From the NCBI GenBank assembly GCA_963932145.1, contig OZ010611.1:56739292-56803291 (forward strand): 64,000 nucleotides of DNA, written 5' to 3'. Below the pieces are notes generated by a model, which made no database searches, was not told the DNA's origin, and worked only from the letters and a program-made list of their open reading frames with translations. The stretch comes from Acanthosepion lycidas (taxonomy: Eukaryota > Mollusca > Cephalopoda > Sepiida > Sepiidae). This document shows, piece after piece, positions 13,051 to 25,700 of the stretch. Numbering within the stretch: the stretch's first letter is position 1; each line of letters begins with the position of its first letter. The position numbers were made by a program, and so were the translations under genes.

Positions 13051-13451
13051 TTATTTTTCATTCTAATTAATAGAAATGGAGTAGCGTGCAATGGTGTCGT
13101 CTCATACAACAGTGAGGTAGGAGAAAAAATTTGTTGGCACAAAATGGGTGATCAGTGTCTTATTCTCTTCTGTTTGTGCCTTGTCTTTAGCTTTTTCTCC
13201 TATATTTAACTTTATGTAGAGGCTAGTCCCCTTTCTAAATCTTGGTTGGAATTATTTTTCATTCTAATTCATAGAAATGGAGTAGAATGCAATGGTGTCG
13301 TCTCATACAATAGTGAGTTAGGAGAAAAAATTTGTGGGCACAAAATGGGTGATCAGTGTTTATTCTCTTCTGTTTGTGCCTTGTCTTTATCTTTATCTTC
13401 TATATCTAACTTTATGTAGAGGCTAGGCTGCCCTCTAAATCTTGGTTGAAA
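13051..13451. repeat. Two monomers present in copy 2 but absent from copy 1
   Basis: The first (13051) is the GTGAGGTAGG type that completes the third two-monomer pair. The second (13252) has GTGTTTATTC and TATATCTAAC, like the monomer at 5622 that also directly precedes a GGGGTAGCG-type monomer. The complete order therefore looks ancestral, and the junction at 8231/8232 looks like a later loss of two monomers; the reverse is possible. Confidence 0.7.
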
Positions 13452-14253
13452 TTATTTTTCATTCTAATTAATAGAAATGGGGTAGCATTCAATGGTGTCG
13501 TCTCATACAACAGTGAGTTAGGAGAAAAAATTTGTGGGCACAAAATGGGTGATCAGTGTTTATTCTCTTCTGTTTGTGCCTTGTCTTTAGCTTTTTCTTC
13601 TATATTTAACATTATGTAGAGGCTAGGCCCCCCTCTAAATCTTGGTTGAAATTATTTTTCATTCTAATTAATAGAAATGGAGTAGCGTGCAATTGTGTCG
13701 TCTCATACAACAGTGTGTTAAAAGAAAAAATTTGTTGGCACAAAATGGGTGATCAGTGACTTATTCTCTTCTGTTTGTGCCTTGTCTTTAGCTTTTTCTT
13801 CTATATTTAACTTTATGTAGAGGCTAGGCCCCCCTCTAAATCTTGGTTGAAATTATTTTTCATTCTAATTAATAAAAATGGAGTAGCGTGAATTGGTGTC
13901 GTCTCATACAACAGTGAGTTAGTAGAAAAAATTTGTGGGCACAAAATGGGTGATCAGTGACTTTTTCTCATCTGTTTTTGCCTTGTCTTTAGCTTTTTCT
14001 TCTATATTTAACTTTATGTAGAGGCTAGGCACCCCTATAAATCTGGCTTGAAATTATTTTTCATTCTAATTCATAGATATAGGGTAGCATCCAATGGTGT
14101 TGTCTCATACAACTGTGAGTTAGGAGAAAAAATTTGTGGGCACAAAATGGGTGATCAGTGTCTTATTCTCTTCTGTTTGTGCCTTGTCTTTAGCATTTTC
14201 TTCTATATTTAACATTATGTAGAGGCTAGGCCCCCTCTAAATCTTGGTTGAAA

Positions 14254-14454
14254 TTATTTTTCATTCTAATTCATAGAAATGGAGTAGCGTGCAATGGTGT
14301 CGTCTCATACAACAGTGAGTTAGGAGAAAAAATTTGTGGGCACAAAATGGGTGATCAGTGTCTTATTCTCTTCTGTTTGTGCCTTGTCTTTAGCTTTTTC
14401 TTCGATATTTAACTTTATGTAGAGGCTAGGCCCCCCTCTAAATCTTGGTTGAAA
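14254..14454. repeat. Near-consensus reference monomer (201 bp)
   Basis: This copy matches my hand consensus at every base I compared except one: CGATATTT in place of CTATATTT at about monomer position 151. It is a convenient reference for phase and for counting variants. It contains the A6T3 tract, the TGATCA palindrome, the pyrimidine-rich segment (only 8 purines among positions 106-150) and the run of six C before TCTAAATC. In the frame that begins TTG AAA TTA it would read 53 residues and then hit the recurrent TAA at 157-159. Confidence 0.9.
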
Positions 14455-15861
14455 TTATTTTTCATTCTAATTCATAGAAATGGAGTAGCGTGCAATGGTG
14501 TCGTCTCATACAACAGTGAGTTAGTAGAAAAAATTTGTGGGCACAAAATGGGTGATCAGTGACTTATTCTCTTCTGTTTGTACCTTGTCTTTAGCTTTTT
14601 CTTCTATATTTAACTTTATGTAGAGTCTAGGACCCTTTCTAAATCTTGGTTGGAATTATTTTTCATTCTAATTCATAGAAATGGAGTAGCGTGCAATGGT
14701 GTCGTCTCATACAACAGTGAGTTAGGAGAAAAAATTTGTGGGCACAAAATGGCTGATCAGTGTCTTATTCTCTTCTGTTTGTGCCTTGTCTTTAGCTTTT
14801 TCTTCTATATTTAACATTATGTAGAGGATAGGCCCCCCTCTAAATCTTGGTTGAAATTATTTTTCATTCTAATTCATAGAAATGGAGTAGCGTGCAATGG
14901 TGTCGTCTCATACAACGGTGAGGTAGGAGAAAATATTTGTTGGCACAAAATGGGTGATCAGTGTCTTATTCTCTTCTGTTTGTGCCTTGTCTTTAGCTTT
15001 TTCTTCTATATTTAACTTTATATAGAGGCTAGGTCCCCCTCTAAATCTTGGTTGAAATTATTTTTCATTCTAATTAATAGAAATGGAGTAGCGATCAAAG
15101 GTGTCGTCTCAAACAACAATGAGTTAGGAAAAAAAATTTGTGGGCACAAAATGTTTGATCAGTGTCTTATTGTCTTCTGTTTGTGCCTTGTCTTTAGCTT
15201 TTTCTTCTATATTTAACTTTATGTAGAGGCTAGGCCCCTTTCTAAATCTTCGTTGAAATTATTTTTCATTCTAATTAATAGAAATGGAGTAGCATGCAAT
15301 GGTGTCGTCTCATACAACAGTGAGTTAGGAGAAAAAATTTGTTGGCACAAAATGGGTGATCAGTGTCTTATTCTCTTCTGTTTGTGCCTTGTCTTTAGCT
15401 TTTTCTTCTATATTTGACTTTATGTAGAGGCTAGGCACCCCTCTAAATCTTGGTTGAAATTATTTTTCATTCTACTTCATAGAAATGGAGTAGCGTGCAA
15501 TGGTGTCGTCTCAAACAACAGTGAGTTAGGAAAAAAAATTTGTGGGCACAAAATGGGTGGTCAGTGTCTTATTCTCTTCTGTTTGTGCCTTGTCTTTTGC
15601 TTTTTCTTCTATATTTAACTTTATGTAGAGGCTAGGCCCCTTTCTAAATCTTCGTTGAAATTATTTTTCATTCTAATTAATAGAAATGGAGTAGCGTGCA
15701 ATGGTGTCATCTCATACAACAGTGAGTTAGGAGAAAAAATTTGTTGGCACAAAATGGGTGATCAGTGTCTTATTCTCTTCTGTTTGTGCCGTGTCTTTAG
15801 CTTTTTCTTCTATATTTAACTTTATGTAGAGGCTAGGCCCCCCTGTAAATCTTGGTTGAAA

Positions 15862-17590
15862 TTATTTTTCATTCTAATTAATAGAAATGGAGTAGCGATC
15901 AAAGGTGTCGTCTCAAACAACAGTGAGTTAGGAGAAAAATTTTTGGCCACAAAATGGGAGATCAGTGTCTTATTCTCTTCGGTTTGTGCCTTGTCTTTAG
16001 CTTTTTCTTCTATATTTAACTTTATGTAGAGGCTAGGCCCCCCTCTAAATCTTGGTTGAAATTATTTTTCATTCTAATTAATAGAAATGGAGTAGCGTGC
16101 AATGGTGTCGTCTCATACAACAGTGAGGTAGGAGAAAAAATTTGTTGGCACAAATTGGTGATCAGTGTCTTATTCTCTTCTGTTTGTGCCTTGTCTTTTG
16201 CTTTTTCTTCTATATTTAACTTTATGTAGAGGCTAGGCCCCCCTCTAAATCTTGGTTGAAATTCTTTTTCATTCTAATTAATAGAAATGGAGTAGCGTGC
16301 AATGGTGTCGTCACATACAACAGTGAGCTAGGAGAAAAAATTTGTTGGCACAAAATGGGTGATCAGTGTTATATTCTCTTCTGTTTGTGCCTTCTCTTTA
16401 GCTTTTTCTTCTATATTTAACTTTATGTAGAGGCTAGGCCCCCCTCTAAATCTTGGTTGAAATTATTTTTCATTCTAATTAATAGAAATGGAGTAGCGAT
16501 CAAAGGTGTCGTCTCAAACAACAGTGAGTTCGGAGAAAAAATTTGTGGGCACAAAATGGGTGATCAGTGTCTTATTCTCTGCTGTTTGTGCCTTGTCTTT
16601 TGCTTTTTCTTCTATATTTAACTTTATGTAGAGGCTAGGCCCCCCTCTAAATCTTGGTTGAAATAATTTTTCATTCTAAATAATAGAAATGGAGTAGCGT
16701 GCAATGGTGTCGTCTCATACAACTGTGAGTTAGCAGATAAAATTTTTGGCACAAAATGGGTGATCAGTGTCTTATTCTCTTCTGTTTATGCCTTGTCTTT
16801 AGCTTTTTCTTCTATATTTAACTTTATGTAGAGGCTAGGCCCCCCTCTAAATCTTGGTTGAAATTATTTTTCATTCTAATTAATAGAAATGGAGTAGCGT
16901 GCAATAGTGTCGTCTCATACAACAGTGAGGTAGGAGAAAAATTTGTTGGCACAATTGGGTGATCAGTGTCTTATTCTCTTCTGTTTGTGCCTTGTCTTTA
17001 GCTTTTTCTTCTATATTTAACTTTATGTAGAGGCTAGGCACCCCTCTAAATCTTGGTTGAAATTATTTTTCATTCTACTTCATAGAAATGGAGTAGCGTG
17101 CAATGGTGTCGTCTCATACAACAGTGTGTTAGGAGAAAAAATTTGTGGGCACAAAATGTGTGATCAGTGTCTTATTCTCTTCTGTTTGTGCCTTGTCTTT
17201 AGCTTTTTCTTCTATATTTAACTTTATGTAGGCTAGGCCCCCCTCTAAATCTTGGTTGAAATTATTTTTCATTCTAATTAATAGAAATGGAGTAGCGTGA
17301 ATTGGTGTCGTCTCATACAACAGTGAGTTAGTAGAAAAAATTTGTGGGCACAAAATGGGTGATCAGTGACTTGTTCTCATCTGTTTGTGCCTTGTCTTTA
17401 GCTTTTTCTTCTATATTTAACTTTATGTAGAGGCTAGGCACCCCTCTAAATCTGGCTTGAAATTATTTTTCATTCTAATTCATAGAAATAGGGTAGCATC
17501 CAATGGTGTTGTCTCATACAACTGTGAGTTAGGAGAAAAAATTTGTGGGCACAAAATGGGTGATCAGTGTCTTATTCTCTTCTGTTTGTG
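15862..17590. repeat. 3-kb-offset segment, copy 1
   Basis: Matches 18867-20595. The offset is 3,005 bp at the left end (TTTTTGGCCAC at 15940 and 18945), 2,804 bp in the middle (GAAATAATTTTTC with TAAATAATAG near 16662 and 19466), and 3,005 bp again from about 17073. The shared two-base deletion giving TTATGTAGGCTAGG lies at about 17223 here. The changing offset means one monomer was lost and another gained between the two segments. It contains several GATCAAAGG-subtype monomers. Limits are approximate. Confidence 0.75.
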
Positions 17591-17863
17591 CCTTGTCTTT
17601 AGCATTTTCTTCTATATTTAACATTATGTAGAGGCTAGGCACCCTCTAAATCTTGGTTGAAATTATTTTTCATTCTAATTCATAGAAATGGAGTAGCGTG
17701 CAATGGTGTCGTCTCATACAACAGTGAGTTAGGAGAAAAAATTTGTGGGCACAAAATGGCTGATCAGTGTCTTATTCTCTTCTGTTTGTGCCTTGTCTTT
17801 AGCTTTTTCTTCTATATTTAACTTTATGTAGAGGCTAGGACCCTTTCTAAATCTTGGTTGGAA

Positions 17864-18852
17864 TTATTTTTCAATCTAATTCATAGAACTGGAGTAGCGT
17901 GCAATGGTGTCGTCTCATACAACAGTGAGTTAGGAGAAAAAATTTGTGGGCACAAAATGGGTGATCAGTGTTTATTCTCTTCTGTTTGTGCCTTGTCTTT
18001 ATCTTTTTCTTCTATATCTAACTTTATGTAGAGGCTAGGCCGCCCTCTAAATCTTGGTTGAAATTATTTTTCATTCTAATTAATAGAAACGGGGTAGCGT
18101 TCAATGGTGTCGTCTCATACAACAGTGAGTTAGGAGAAAAAATTTGTGGGCACAAAATGGGTGATCAGTGTTTATTCTCTTCTGTTTGTGCCTTGTCTTT
18201 AGCTTTTTCTTCGATATTTAACATTATGTAGAGGCTAGGCCACCCTCTAAATCTTGGTTGAAATTATTTTTCATTCTAATTAATAGAAATGGAGTAGCGT
18301 GCAATTGTGTCGTCTCATACAACAGTGTGTTAGGAGAAAAAATTTGTTGGCACAAAATGGGTGATCAGTGACTTATTCTCTTCTGTTTGTGCCTTGTCTT
18401 TAGCTTTTTCTTCTATATTTAACTTTATGTAGAGGCTAGGCCCCCCTCTAAATCTTGGTTGAAATTATTTTTCATTCTAATTAATAGAAATGGAGTAGCG
18501 TGAATTGGTGTCGTCTCATACAACAGTGAGTTAGTAGAAAAAATTTGTGGGCACAAAATGGGTGATCAGTGACTTTTTCTCATCTGTTTGTGCCTTGTCT
18601 TTAGCTTTATCTTCTATATTTAACTTTATGTAGAGGCTAGGCACACCTCTAAATCTGGCTTGAAATTATTTTTCATTCTAATTCATAGATATAGGGTAGC
18701 ATCGAATGGTGTTGTCTCATACAACTGTGAGTTAGGAGAAAAAATTTGTGGGCACAAAATGGGTGATCAGTGTCTTATTCTCTTCTGTTTGTGCCTTGTC
18801 TTTAGCATTTTCTTCTATATTTAACATTATGTAGAGGCTAGGCCCCCCTCTA
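17864..18852. repeat. Five-monomer segment shared with 13252-14240
   Basis: At an offset of 4,612 bp the same order of rare variants occurs: GTGTTTATTC with TATATCTAAC, then a GGG(G)TAGC(A/G)TTC monomer, then CAATTGTG with GTGTTAG, then GTGAATTGGTG with ACTTTTTCTCATC, then GATATAGGGTAGCATC. After about 18852 the next monomer is of the GATCAAAGG type, unlike 14254. This is a partial third representation of the 24-monomer block. Confidence 0.75.
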
Positions 18853-18866
18853 AATCTTGGTTGAAA

Positions 18867-20595
18867 TTATTTTTCATTCTAATTAATAGAAATGGAGTAG
18901 CGATCAAAGGTGTTGTCTCAAACAACAGTGAGTTAGGAGAAAAATTTTTGGCCACAAAATGGGAGATCAGTGTCTTATTCTCTTCGGTTTGTGCCTTGTC
19001 TTTAGCTTTTTCTTCTATATTTAACTTTATGTAGAGGCTAGGCCCCCCTCTAAATCTTGGTTGAAATTCTTTTTCATTCTACTTAATAGAAATGGAGTAG
19101 CGTGCAATGGTGTCATCTCATACAACAGTGAGGTAGGAGAAAAAATTTGTTGGCACAAAATGGGTGATCAGTGTCTTATTCTCTTCTGTTTGTGCCTTCT
19201 CTTTAGCTTTTTCTTCTATATTTAACTTTATGTAGAGGCTAGGCCCCCCTCTAAATCTTGGTTGAAAATATTTTTCATTCTAATTAATAGAAATGGAGTA
19301 GCGCTCAAAGGTATCGTCTCAAACAACAGTGAGTTAGAAGAAAAATTTTTGGGCACAAAATGAGTGATCAGTGTATTATTCTCTTCTGTTTGTGCCTTGT
19401 CTTTAGCTTTTTCTTCTATATTTAACTTTATGTAGAGGCTAGGCCCCCCTCTAAATCTTGGTTGAAATAATTTTTCATTCTAAATAATAGAAATGGAGTA
19501 GCGTGCAATGGTGTCGTCTCATACAACTGTGAGTTAGCAGATAAAATTTTTGGCACAAAATGGGTGATCAGTGTCTTATTCTCTTCTGTTTGTGCCTTGT
19601 CTTTAGCTTTTTCTTCTATATTTAACTTTATGTAGAGGCTAGGCCCCCCTCTAAATCTTGGTTGAAATTATTTTTCATTCTAATTAATAGAAATGGAGTA
19701 GCGTGCAATGGTGTCGTCTCATACAACAGTGAGGTAGGAGAAAAATTTGTTGACACAATTGGGTGATCAGTGTCTTATTCTCTTCTGTTTGTGCCTTGTC
19801 TTTTGCTTTTTCTTCTGTATTTAACTTTATGTAGAGGCTAGGCCCCCCTCTAAATCTTGGTTGAAATTATTTTTCATTCTCATTCATAGAAATGGAGTAG
19901 CGTGCAATGGTGTCGTCTCATACAACAGTGAGGTAGGAGAAAAATTTTGTTGGCACAAAATAGGTGATCAGTGACTTATTCTCTTCTGTTTGTGCCTTGT
20001 CTTTAGCTTTTTCTTCTATATTTAACTTTATGTAGAGGCTAGGCACCCCTCTAAATCTTGGTTGAAATTATTTTTCATTCTACTTCATAGAAATGGAGTA
20101 GCGTGCAATGGTGTCGTCTCATACAACAGTGTGTTAGGAGAAAAAATTTGTTGGCACAAAATGGGTGATCAGTGACTTATTCTCTTCTGTTTGTGCCTTG
20201 TCTTTAGCTTTTTCTTCTATATTTAACTTTATGTAGGCTAGGCCCCCCTCTAAATCTTGGTTGAAATTATTTTTCATTCTAATTAATAGAAATGGAGTAG
20301 CGTGAATTGGTGTCGTCTCATACAACAGTGAGTTAGTAGAAAAAATTTGTGGGCAGAAAATGGGTGATCAGTGACTTGTTCTCATCTGTTTGTGCCTTGT
20401 CTTTAGCTTTTTCTTCTATATTTAACTTTATGTAGAGGCTAGGCACCCCTCTAAATCTGGCTTGAAATTATTTTTCATTCTAATTCATAGATATAGGGTA
20501 GCATCCAATGGTGTTGTCTCATACAACTGTGAGTTAGGAGAAAAAATTTGTGGGCACAAAATGGGTGATCAGTGTCTTATTCTCTTCTGTTTGTA
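18867..20595. repeat. 3-kb-offset segment, copy 2
   Basis: Counterpart of 15862-17590. It carries the same TTTTTGGCCAC (18945), TAAATAATAG (about 19480) and the two-base deletion TTATGTAGGCTAGG (about 20228). Compared with copy 1 it lacks one monomer near 19274 and has an additional one at about 19867-20077 with CATTCTCATTC and GGTGATCAGTGAC. Confidence 0.75.
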
Positions 20596-22074
20596 CCTTG
20601 TCTTTAGCTGTTTCTTCTATATTTAACTTTATGTAGAGGCTAGGACCCTTTCTAAATCTTGGTTGGAATTATTTTTCAATCTAATTCATAGAAATGGAGT
20701 AGCGTGCAATGGTGTCGTCTCATACAACAGTGAGTTAGGAGAAAAAATTTGTGGGCACAAAATGGATGATCAGTGTCTTATTCTCTTCTGTTTGTGCCTT
20801 GTCTTTAGCTTTTTCTTCTATATTTAACATTATGTAGAGGATAGGCCCCCCTCTAAATCTTGGTTGAAATTATTTTTCATTCTAATTCATAGAAATGGAG
20901 TAGCGTGCAATGGTGTCGTCTCATACAACGGTGAGGTAGGAGAAAATATTTGTTGGCACAAAATGGGTGATCAGGGTCTTATTCTCTTCTGTTTGTGCCT
21001 TGTCTTTAGCTTTTTCTTCTATATTTAACTTTATGTAGAGGCTAGGCCCCTTTCTAAATCTTCGTTGAAATTATTTTTCATTCTAATTCATAGAAATGGA
21101 GTAGCGTGCAATGGTGTCGTCTCATACAACTGTGAGTTAGCAGATAAAATTTTTGGGCACAAAATGGGTGATCAGTGTCTTATTCTCTTCTGTTTGTGCC
21201 TTGTCTTTAGCTTTTTCTTCTATATTTAACTTTATGTAGAGGCTAGGCCCCCCTCTAAATCTTGGTTGAAATTATTTTTCATTCTAATTCATAGAAATGG
21301 AGTAGCGCTCAAAGGTATCGTCTCAAACAACAGTGAGTTAGGAGAAAAATTTTTGGGCACAAAATGAGTGATCGGTGTATTATTCTCTTCTGTTTGTGCC
21401 TTGTCTTTAGCTTTTTCTTCTATATTTAACTTTATGTAGAGGCTAGGCCCCCCTCTAAATCTTGGTTGAAATTATTTTTCATTCTAATTCATAGAAATGG
21501 AGTAGCGTGCAATGGTGTCGTCTCATACAACGGTGAGGTAGGAGAAAATATTTGTTGGCACAAAATGGGTGATCAGGGTCTTATTCTCTTCTGTTTGTGC
21601 CTTGTCTTTAGCTTTTTCTTCTATATTTAACTTTATGTAGAGGCTAGGCCCCTTTCTAAATCTTCGTTGAAATTATTTTTCATTCTCATTCATAGAAATG
21701 GAGTAGCGTGCAATGGTGTCGTCTCATACAACAGTGAGGTAGGAGAAAAATTTTGTTGGCACAAAATAGGTGATCAGTGACTTATTCTCTTCTGTTTGTG
21801 CCTTGTCTTTAGCTTTTTCTTCTATATTTAACTTTATGTAGAGGCTAGGCACCCCTCCAAATCTTGGTTGAAATTATTTTTCATTCTACTTCATAGAAAT
21901 GGAGTAGCGTGCAATGGTGTCGTCTCATACAACAGTGAGTTAGGAGAACAAATTTGTGGGCACAAAATGGGTGATCAGTATCTTATTCTCTTCTGTTTGT
22001 GCCTTGTCTTTAGCTTTTTCTTCTATATTTAACTTTATGTAGAGGCTAGGCCCCCCTCTAAATCTTGGTTGAAA
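20596..22074. repeat. Satellite monomers with a three-monomer duplication
   Basis: About seven monomers. AGAAAATATT with GATCAGGGTC occurs at 20941 and again at 21543, an offset of 602 bp (three monomers). Several monomers here (GTAGAGGATAGG, ACGGTGAGGTAGG) belong to subtypes that are also found near 6.8, 9.6, 11.6 and 14.8 kb. Confidence 0.7.
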
Positions 22075-22302
22075 TTATTTTTCATTCTAATTCATAGAAA
22101 TGGAGTAGCGTGCAATGGTGTCGTCTCATACAACAGTGAGGTAGGAGAAAAAATTTGTTAGCACAAAATGGGTGGTCAGTGTCTTATTCCCTTCTGTTTG
22201 TGCCTTTCTCTTCTGTTTGTGCCTATTCTCTTCTGTTTGTGCTTTTTCTTCTATATTTAACTTTTTGTAGAGGCTAGGCCCTCCTGTAAATCTTGGTTGT
22301 AA
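22075..22302. repeat. 228-bp monomer with internal microduplications, copy 1
   Basis: The monomer is 27 bp longer than standard. The motif TTCTCTTCTGTTTGTGCC, normally present once, occurs three times in a row in slightly different lengths between about 22186 and 22243, and the usual TTGTCTTTAG is missing. The next monomer starts with an altered junction, GGTTGTAATTTTTTTT, instead of GGTTGAAATTATTTTT. The pattern suits replication slippage in the pyrimidine-rich segment. Confidence 0.9.
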
Positions 22303-22503
22303 TTTTTTTTCATTCTAATTCATAGAAATGGAGTAGCGTGTAATGGTGTCGTCTCATACAACAGCGAGTTAGGAGAAAAAATTTGTGGGCACAAAATGGG
22401 TGATCAGTGTCTTATTCTCTTCTGTTTGTGCCTTGTCTTTAGCTTTTTCTTCTACAATTAACTTTATGTAGAGGCTAGGCCCCCCTCTAAATCTTGGTTG
22501 AAA

Positions 22504-22731
22504 TTATTTTTCATTCTAATTCATAGAAATGGAGTAGCGTGCAATGGTGTCGTCTCATACAACAGTGAGGTAGGAGAAAAAATTTGTTAGCACAAAATGG
22601 GTGATCAGTGTCTTATTCTCTTCTGTTTGTGCCTTTCTCTTCTGTTTGTGCCTATTCTCTTCTGTTTGTGCTTTTTCTTCTATATTTAACTTTATGTAGA
22701 GGCTAGGCCCTCCTCTAAATCTTGGTTGTAA
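22504..22731. repeat. 228-bp monomer with internal microduplications, copy 2
   Basis: Same length and same internal triplication as 22075-22302, exactly 429 bp downstream, with the same GTAATTTTTTTT junction after it. The intervening monomer (22303-22503) is a normal 201 bp. The 228 + 201 pair was therefore duplicated after the slippage event. A third GTAATTTTTTTT junction occurs at about 24534 without the microduplication, probably a recombinant. Confidence 0.88.
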
Positions 22732-25700
22732 TTTTTTTTCATTCTAATTCATAGAAATGGAGTAGCGTGCAATGGTGTCGTCTCATACAACTGTGAGTTA
22801 GCAGATAAAATTTGTGGGCACAAAATGGGTGATCAATGTCTTATTCTCTTCTGTTTATGCCTTGTCTTTAGCTTTTTCTTCTATATTTAACTTTATGTAG
22901 AGGCTAGGACCCCTCTAAATCTTGGCTGAAATTATTTTTCATTCTAATTCATAGAAATGGAGCAGCGTGCAATGGTGTCGTCTCATACAACAGTGAGGTA
23001 GGAGAAAAAATTTGTTGGCACAAAATGGGTGATCAGTGTCTTATTTTCTTCTGTTTGTGCCTTGTCTTTAGCTTTTTCTTCTATATTTAACTTTATGTAG
23101 AGGCTAGGCTCCCCTCTAAATCTTGGTTGAAATTATTTTTCATTCTAATTCCTAGAAATGGAGTAGCGTGCAATGGTGTCGTCTCATACAACAGTGAGGT
23201 AGGAGAAAAAATTTCTTGGCACAAATTGGTGATCAGTGTCTTATTCTCTTCTGTTTGTGACTTGTCTTTAGCTTTTTCTTCTATATTTAACTTTATGTAG
23301 AGGCTAGGCCCCTTTCTAAATCTTGGTTGAAATTATTTTTCATTCTAATTCATAGAAATGGAGTAGCGTGCTATGGTGTCGTCTCATAAAACAGTGAGAT
23401 AGGAGAAAAAATTTCTTGGCACAAAATGGGTGATCAGTGTCTTATTCTCTTCTGTCTGTGCCTTGTCTTTAGCTTTTCCTTCTATTTTTAACTTTAAGTA
23501 GAGGCTAGGCCCCTTTCTAAATCTTGGTTGAAATCATTTTTCATTCTAATTCATAGAAATGTAGGAGCGTGCAATGGTGTCGTCTCATACAACAGTGAGT
23601 TAGGAGAAAAAATTTGTGGGCACAAAATGGGTGATCAGTGTCTTATTCTCTTCTGTTTGTGCCTTGTCTTTAGCTTTTTCTTCTATATTTAACTTTATGT
23701 AGAGGCTAGGCCCCCCTCTAAATCTTGGTTGAAATTATTTTTCATTCTAATTAATAGAAATGGAGTAGCGTGCAATGGTGTTGTCTCATACAACTGTGAG
23801 TTAGCAGATAAAATTGTGGGCACAAAATGGGTGATCAGTGTCTTATTCTCTTCTGTTTATGCCTTGTCTTTAGCTTTTTCTTCTATATTTAACTTTATGT
23901 AGAGTATAGGCCCCCCTCTAAATCTTGGGTGAAATTATTTTTCATTCTAATTAATAGAAATGGAGTAGCGTGCAATGGTGTCGTCTCATACAACAGTGAG
24001 TTAGTAGAAAAAATTTGTTGGCACAAAATGGGGGATCAGTGCCTTATTCTCTTCTGTTTGTGCCTTGTCTTTACCTTTTTCTTCTACATTTAACATTATG
24101 TCGAGGCTAGGCCCCTCTCTAAATCTTGGTTGAAATTATTTTTCATTCTAATTAATAGAAATGGAGTAGCGTGCAATGGTGTCGTCTCATACAACAGTGA
24201 GTTAGTAGAAAAAATTTGTGGGCACAAAATGGGTGATCAGTGTCTTATTCTCTTCTGTTTGTGCCTTGTCTTTAGCTTTTCCTTCTATATTTAACTTTAA
24301 GTAGAGGCTAGGCCCCTTTCTAAATCTTGGTTGAAATTATTTTTCATTCTAATTCATAGAAATGGAGTAGCGTGCAATGGTGTCGTCTCATACAACAGTG
24401 AGGTAGGAGAAAAAATTTGTGGGCACAAAATGGGTGATCAGTGTCTTATTCTCTTCTGTTTGTGCCTTGTCTTTAGCTTTTTCTTCTATATTTAACTTTA
24501 TGTAGAGGCTAGGCCCACCTCTAAATCTTGGTTGTAATTTTTTTTCATTCTAATTCATAGAAATGGAGTAGCGTGCAATGGTGTCGTCTCATACAACAGT
24601 GAGTTAGGAGAAAAAATTTGTGGGCACAAAATGGGTGATCAGTGTCTTATTCTCTTCTGTTTGTGCCTTGTCTTTAGCTTTTTCTTCTATATTTAACTTT
24701 ATGTAGAGGCTAGGCCCCCCTCTAAATCTTGGTTGAAATTATTTTTCATTCTAATTAATAGAAATGGAGTAGCGTGCAATGGTGTCGTCTCATACAACAG
24801 TGAGGTAGGAGAAAAAATTTGTTGGCACAAATGGGTGATCAGTGTCTTATTCTCTTCTGTTTGTGACTTGTCTTTAGCTTTTTCTTCTATATTTAACTTT
24901 ATGTAGAGGCTAGGCCCCTTTCTAAATCTTGGTTGAAATTATTTTTCATTCTAATTCATAGAAATGGAGTAGCGTGCAATGGTGTCGTCTCATAAAACAG
25001 TGAGATAGGAGAAAAAATTTCTTGGCACAAAATGGGTGATCAGTGTCTTATTCTCTTCTGTTTGTGCCTTGTCTTTAGCTTTTTGTTCTATATTTAACTT
25101 TATGTAGAGGCTAGGCACCACTCTAAATCTGGCTTGAAATTATTTTTCATTCTAATTCATAGAAATGGAGTAGCGTGCAATGGTGTGGTCTCATACAACA
25201 GTGAGTTAGTAGAAAAAATTTGTGGCCACAAAATGGGTGATCAGTGTCTTATTCACTTCTGTTTGTGCCTTGTCTTTAGCTTTTTCTTCTATATTTAACT
25301 TTATGTAGAGGCAAGGCCCCCCTCTAAATCTGGATTGAAATTATTTTTCATTCTAATTCATAGAAATGGAGTAGCGTGCAATGGTGTCGTCTCATACAAC
25401 AGTGAGATAGGAGAAAAAATTTCTTGGCACAAAATGGGTGATCAGTGTCTTATTCTCTTCTGTTTGTGCCTTGTCTTTACCTTTTTCTTCTACATTTAAC
25501 ATTATGTCGAGGCTAGGCCCCTCTCTAAATCTTGGTTGAAATTATTTTTCATTCTAATTCATAGAAATGGAGTAGCGTGCAATGGTGTCGTCTCATACAA
25601 CAGCGAGTTAGAAGAAAAAATTGTGGGCACAAAATGGGTGATCAGTGTCTTATTCTCTTCTGTTTGTGCCTTGTCTTTAGCTTTTTGTTCTATATTTAAC

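Larger units (their letters stand above)
10550..15769. repeat. 24-monomer block, copy 2, enlarged to about 26 monomers (5,220 bp)
   Basis: Direct tandem copy of 5731-10549. The offset is 4,819 bp up to about 13050 and 5,220 bp from 13452 on. The 401-bp difference equals two whole monomers (13051-13451). The monomer at 10441 is a hybrid: its first half matches the monomer at 15661, its second half matches the monomer at 5622. That is the expected product of unequal exchange within about positions 110-139. The far end near 15770-15790 is approximate. Confidence 0.85.

Noticed and set aside
17129-17353. Minus-strand ORFs at 17129-17353, 20134-20325 and 63646-63873
   Set aside because: They read the complement of the same monomer. 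The first two arise from the two-base deletion in TTATGTAGGCTAGG and the third from an altered C-run junction. They are by-products of satellite variation.
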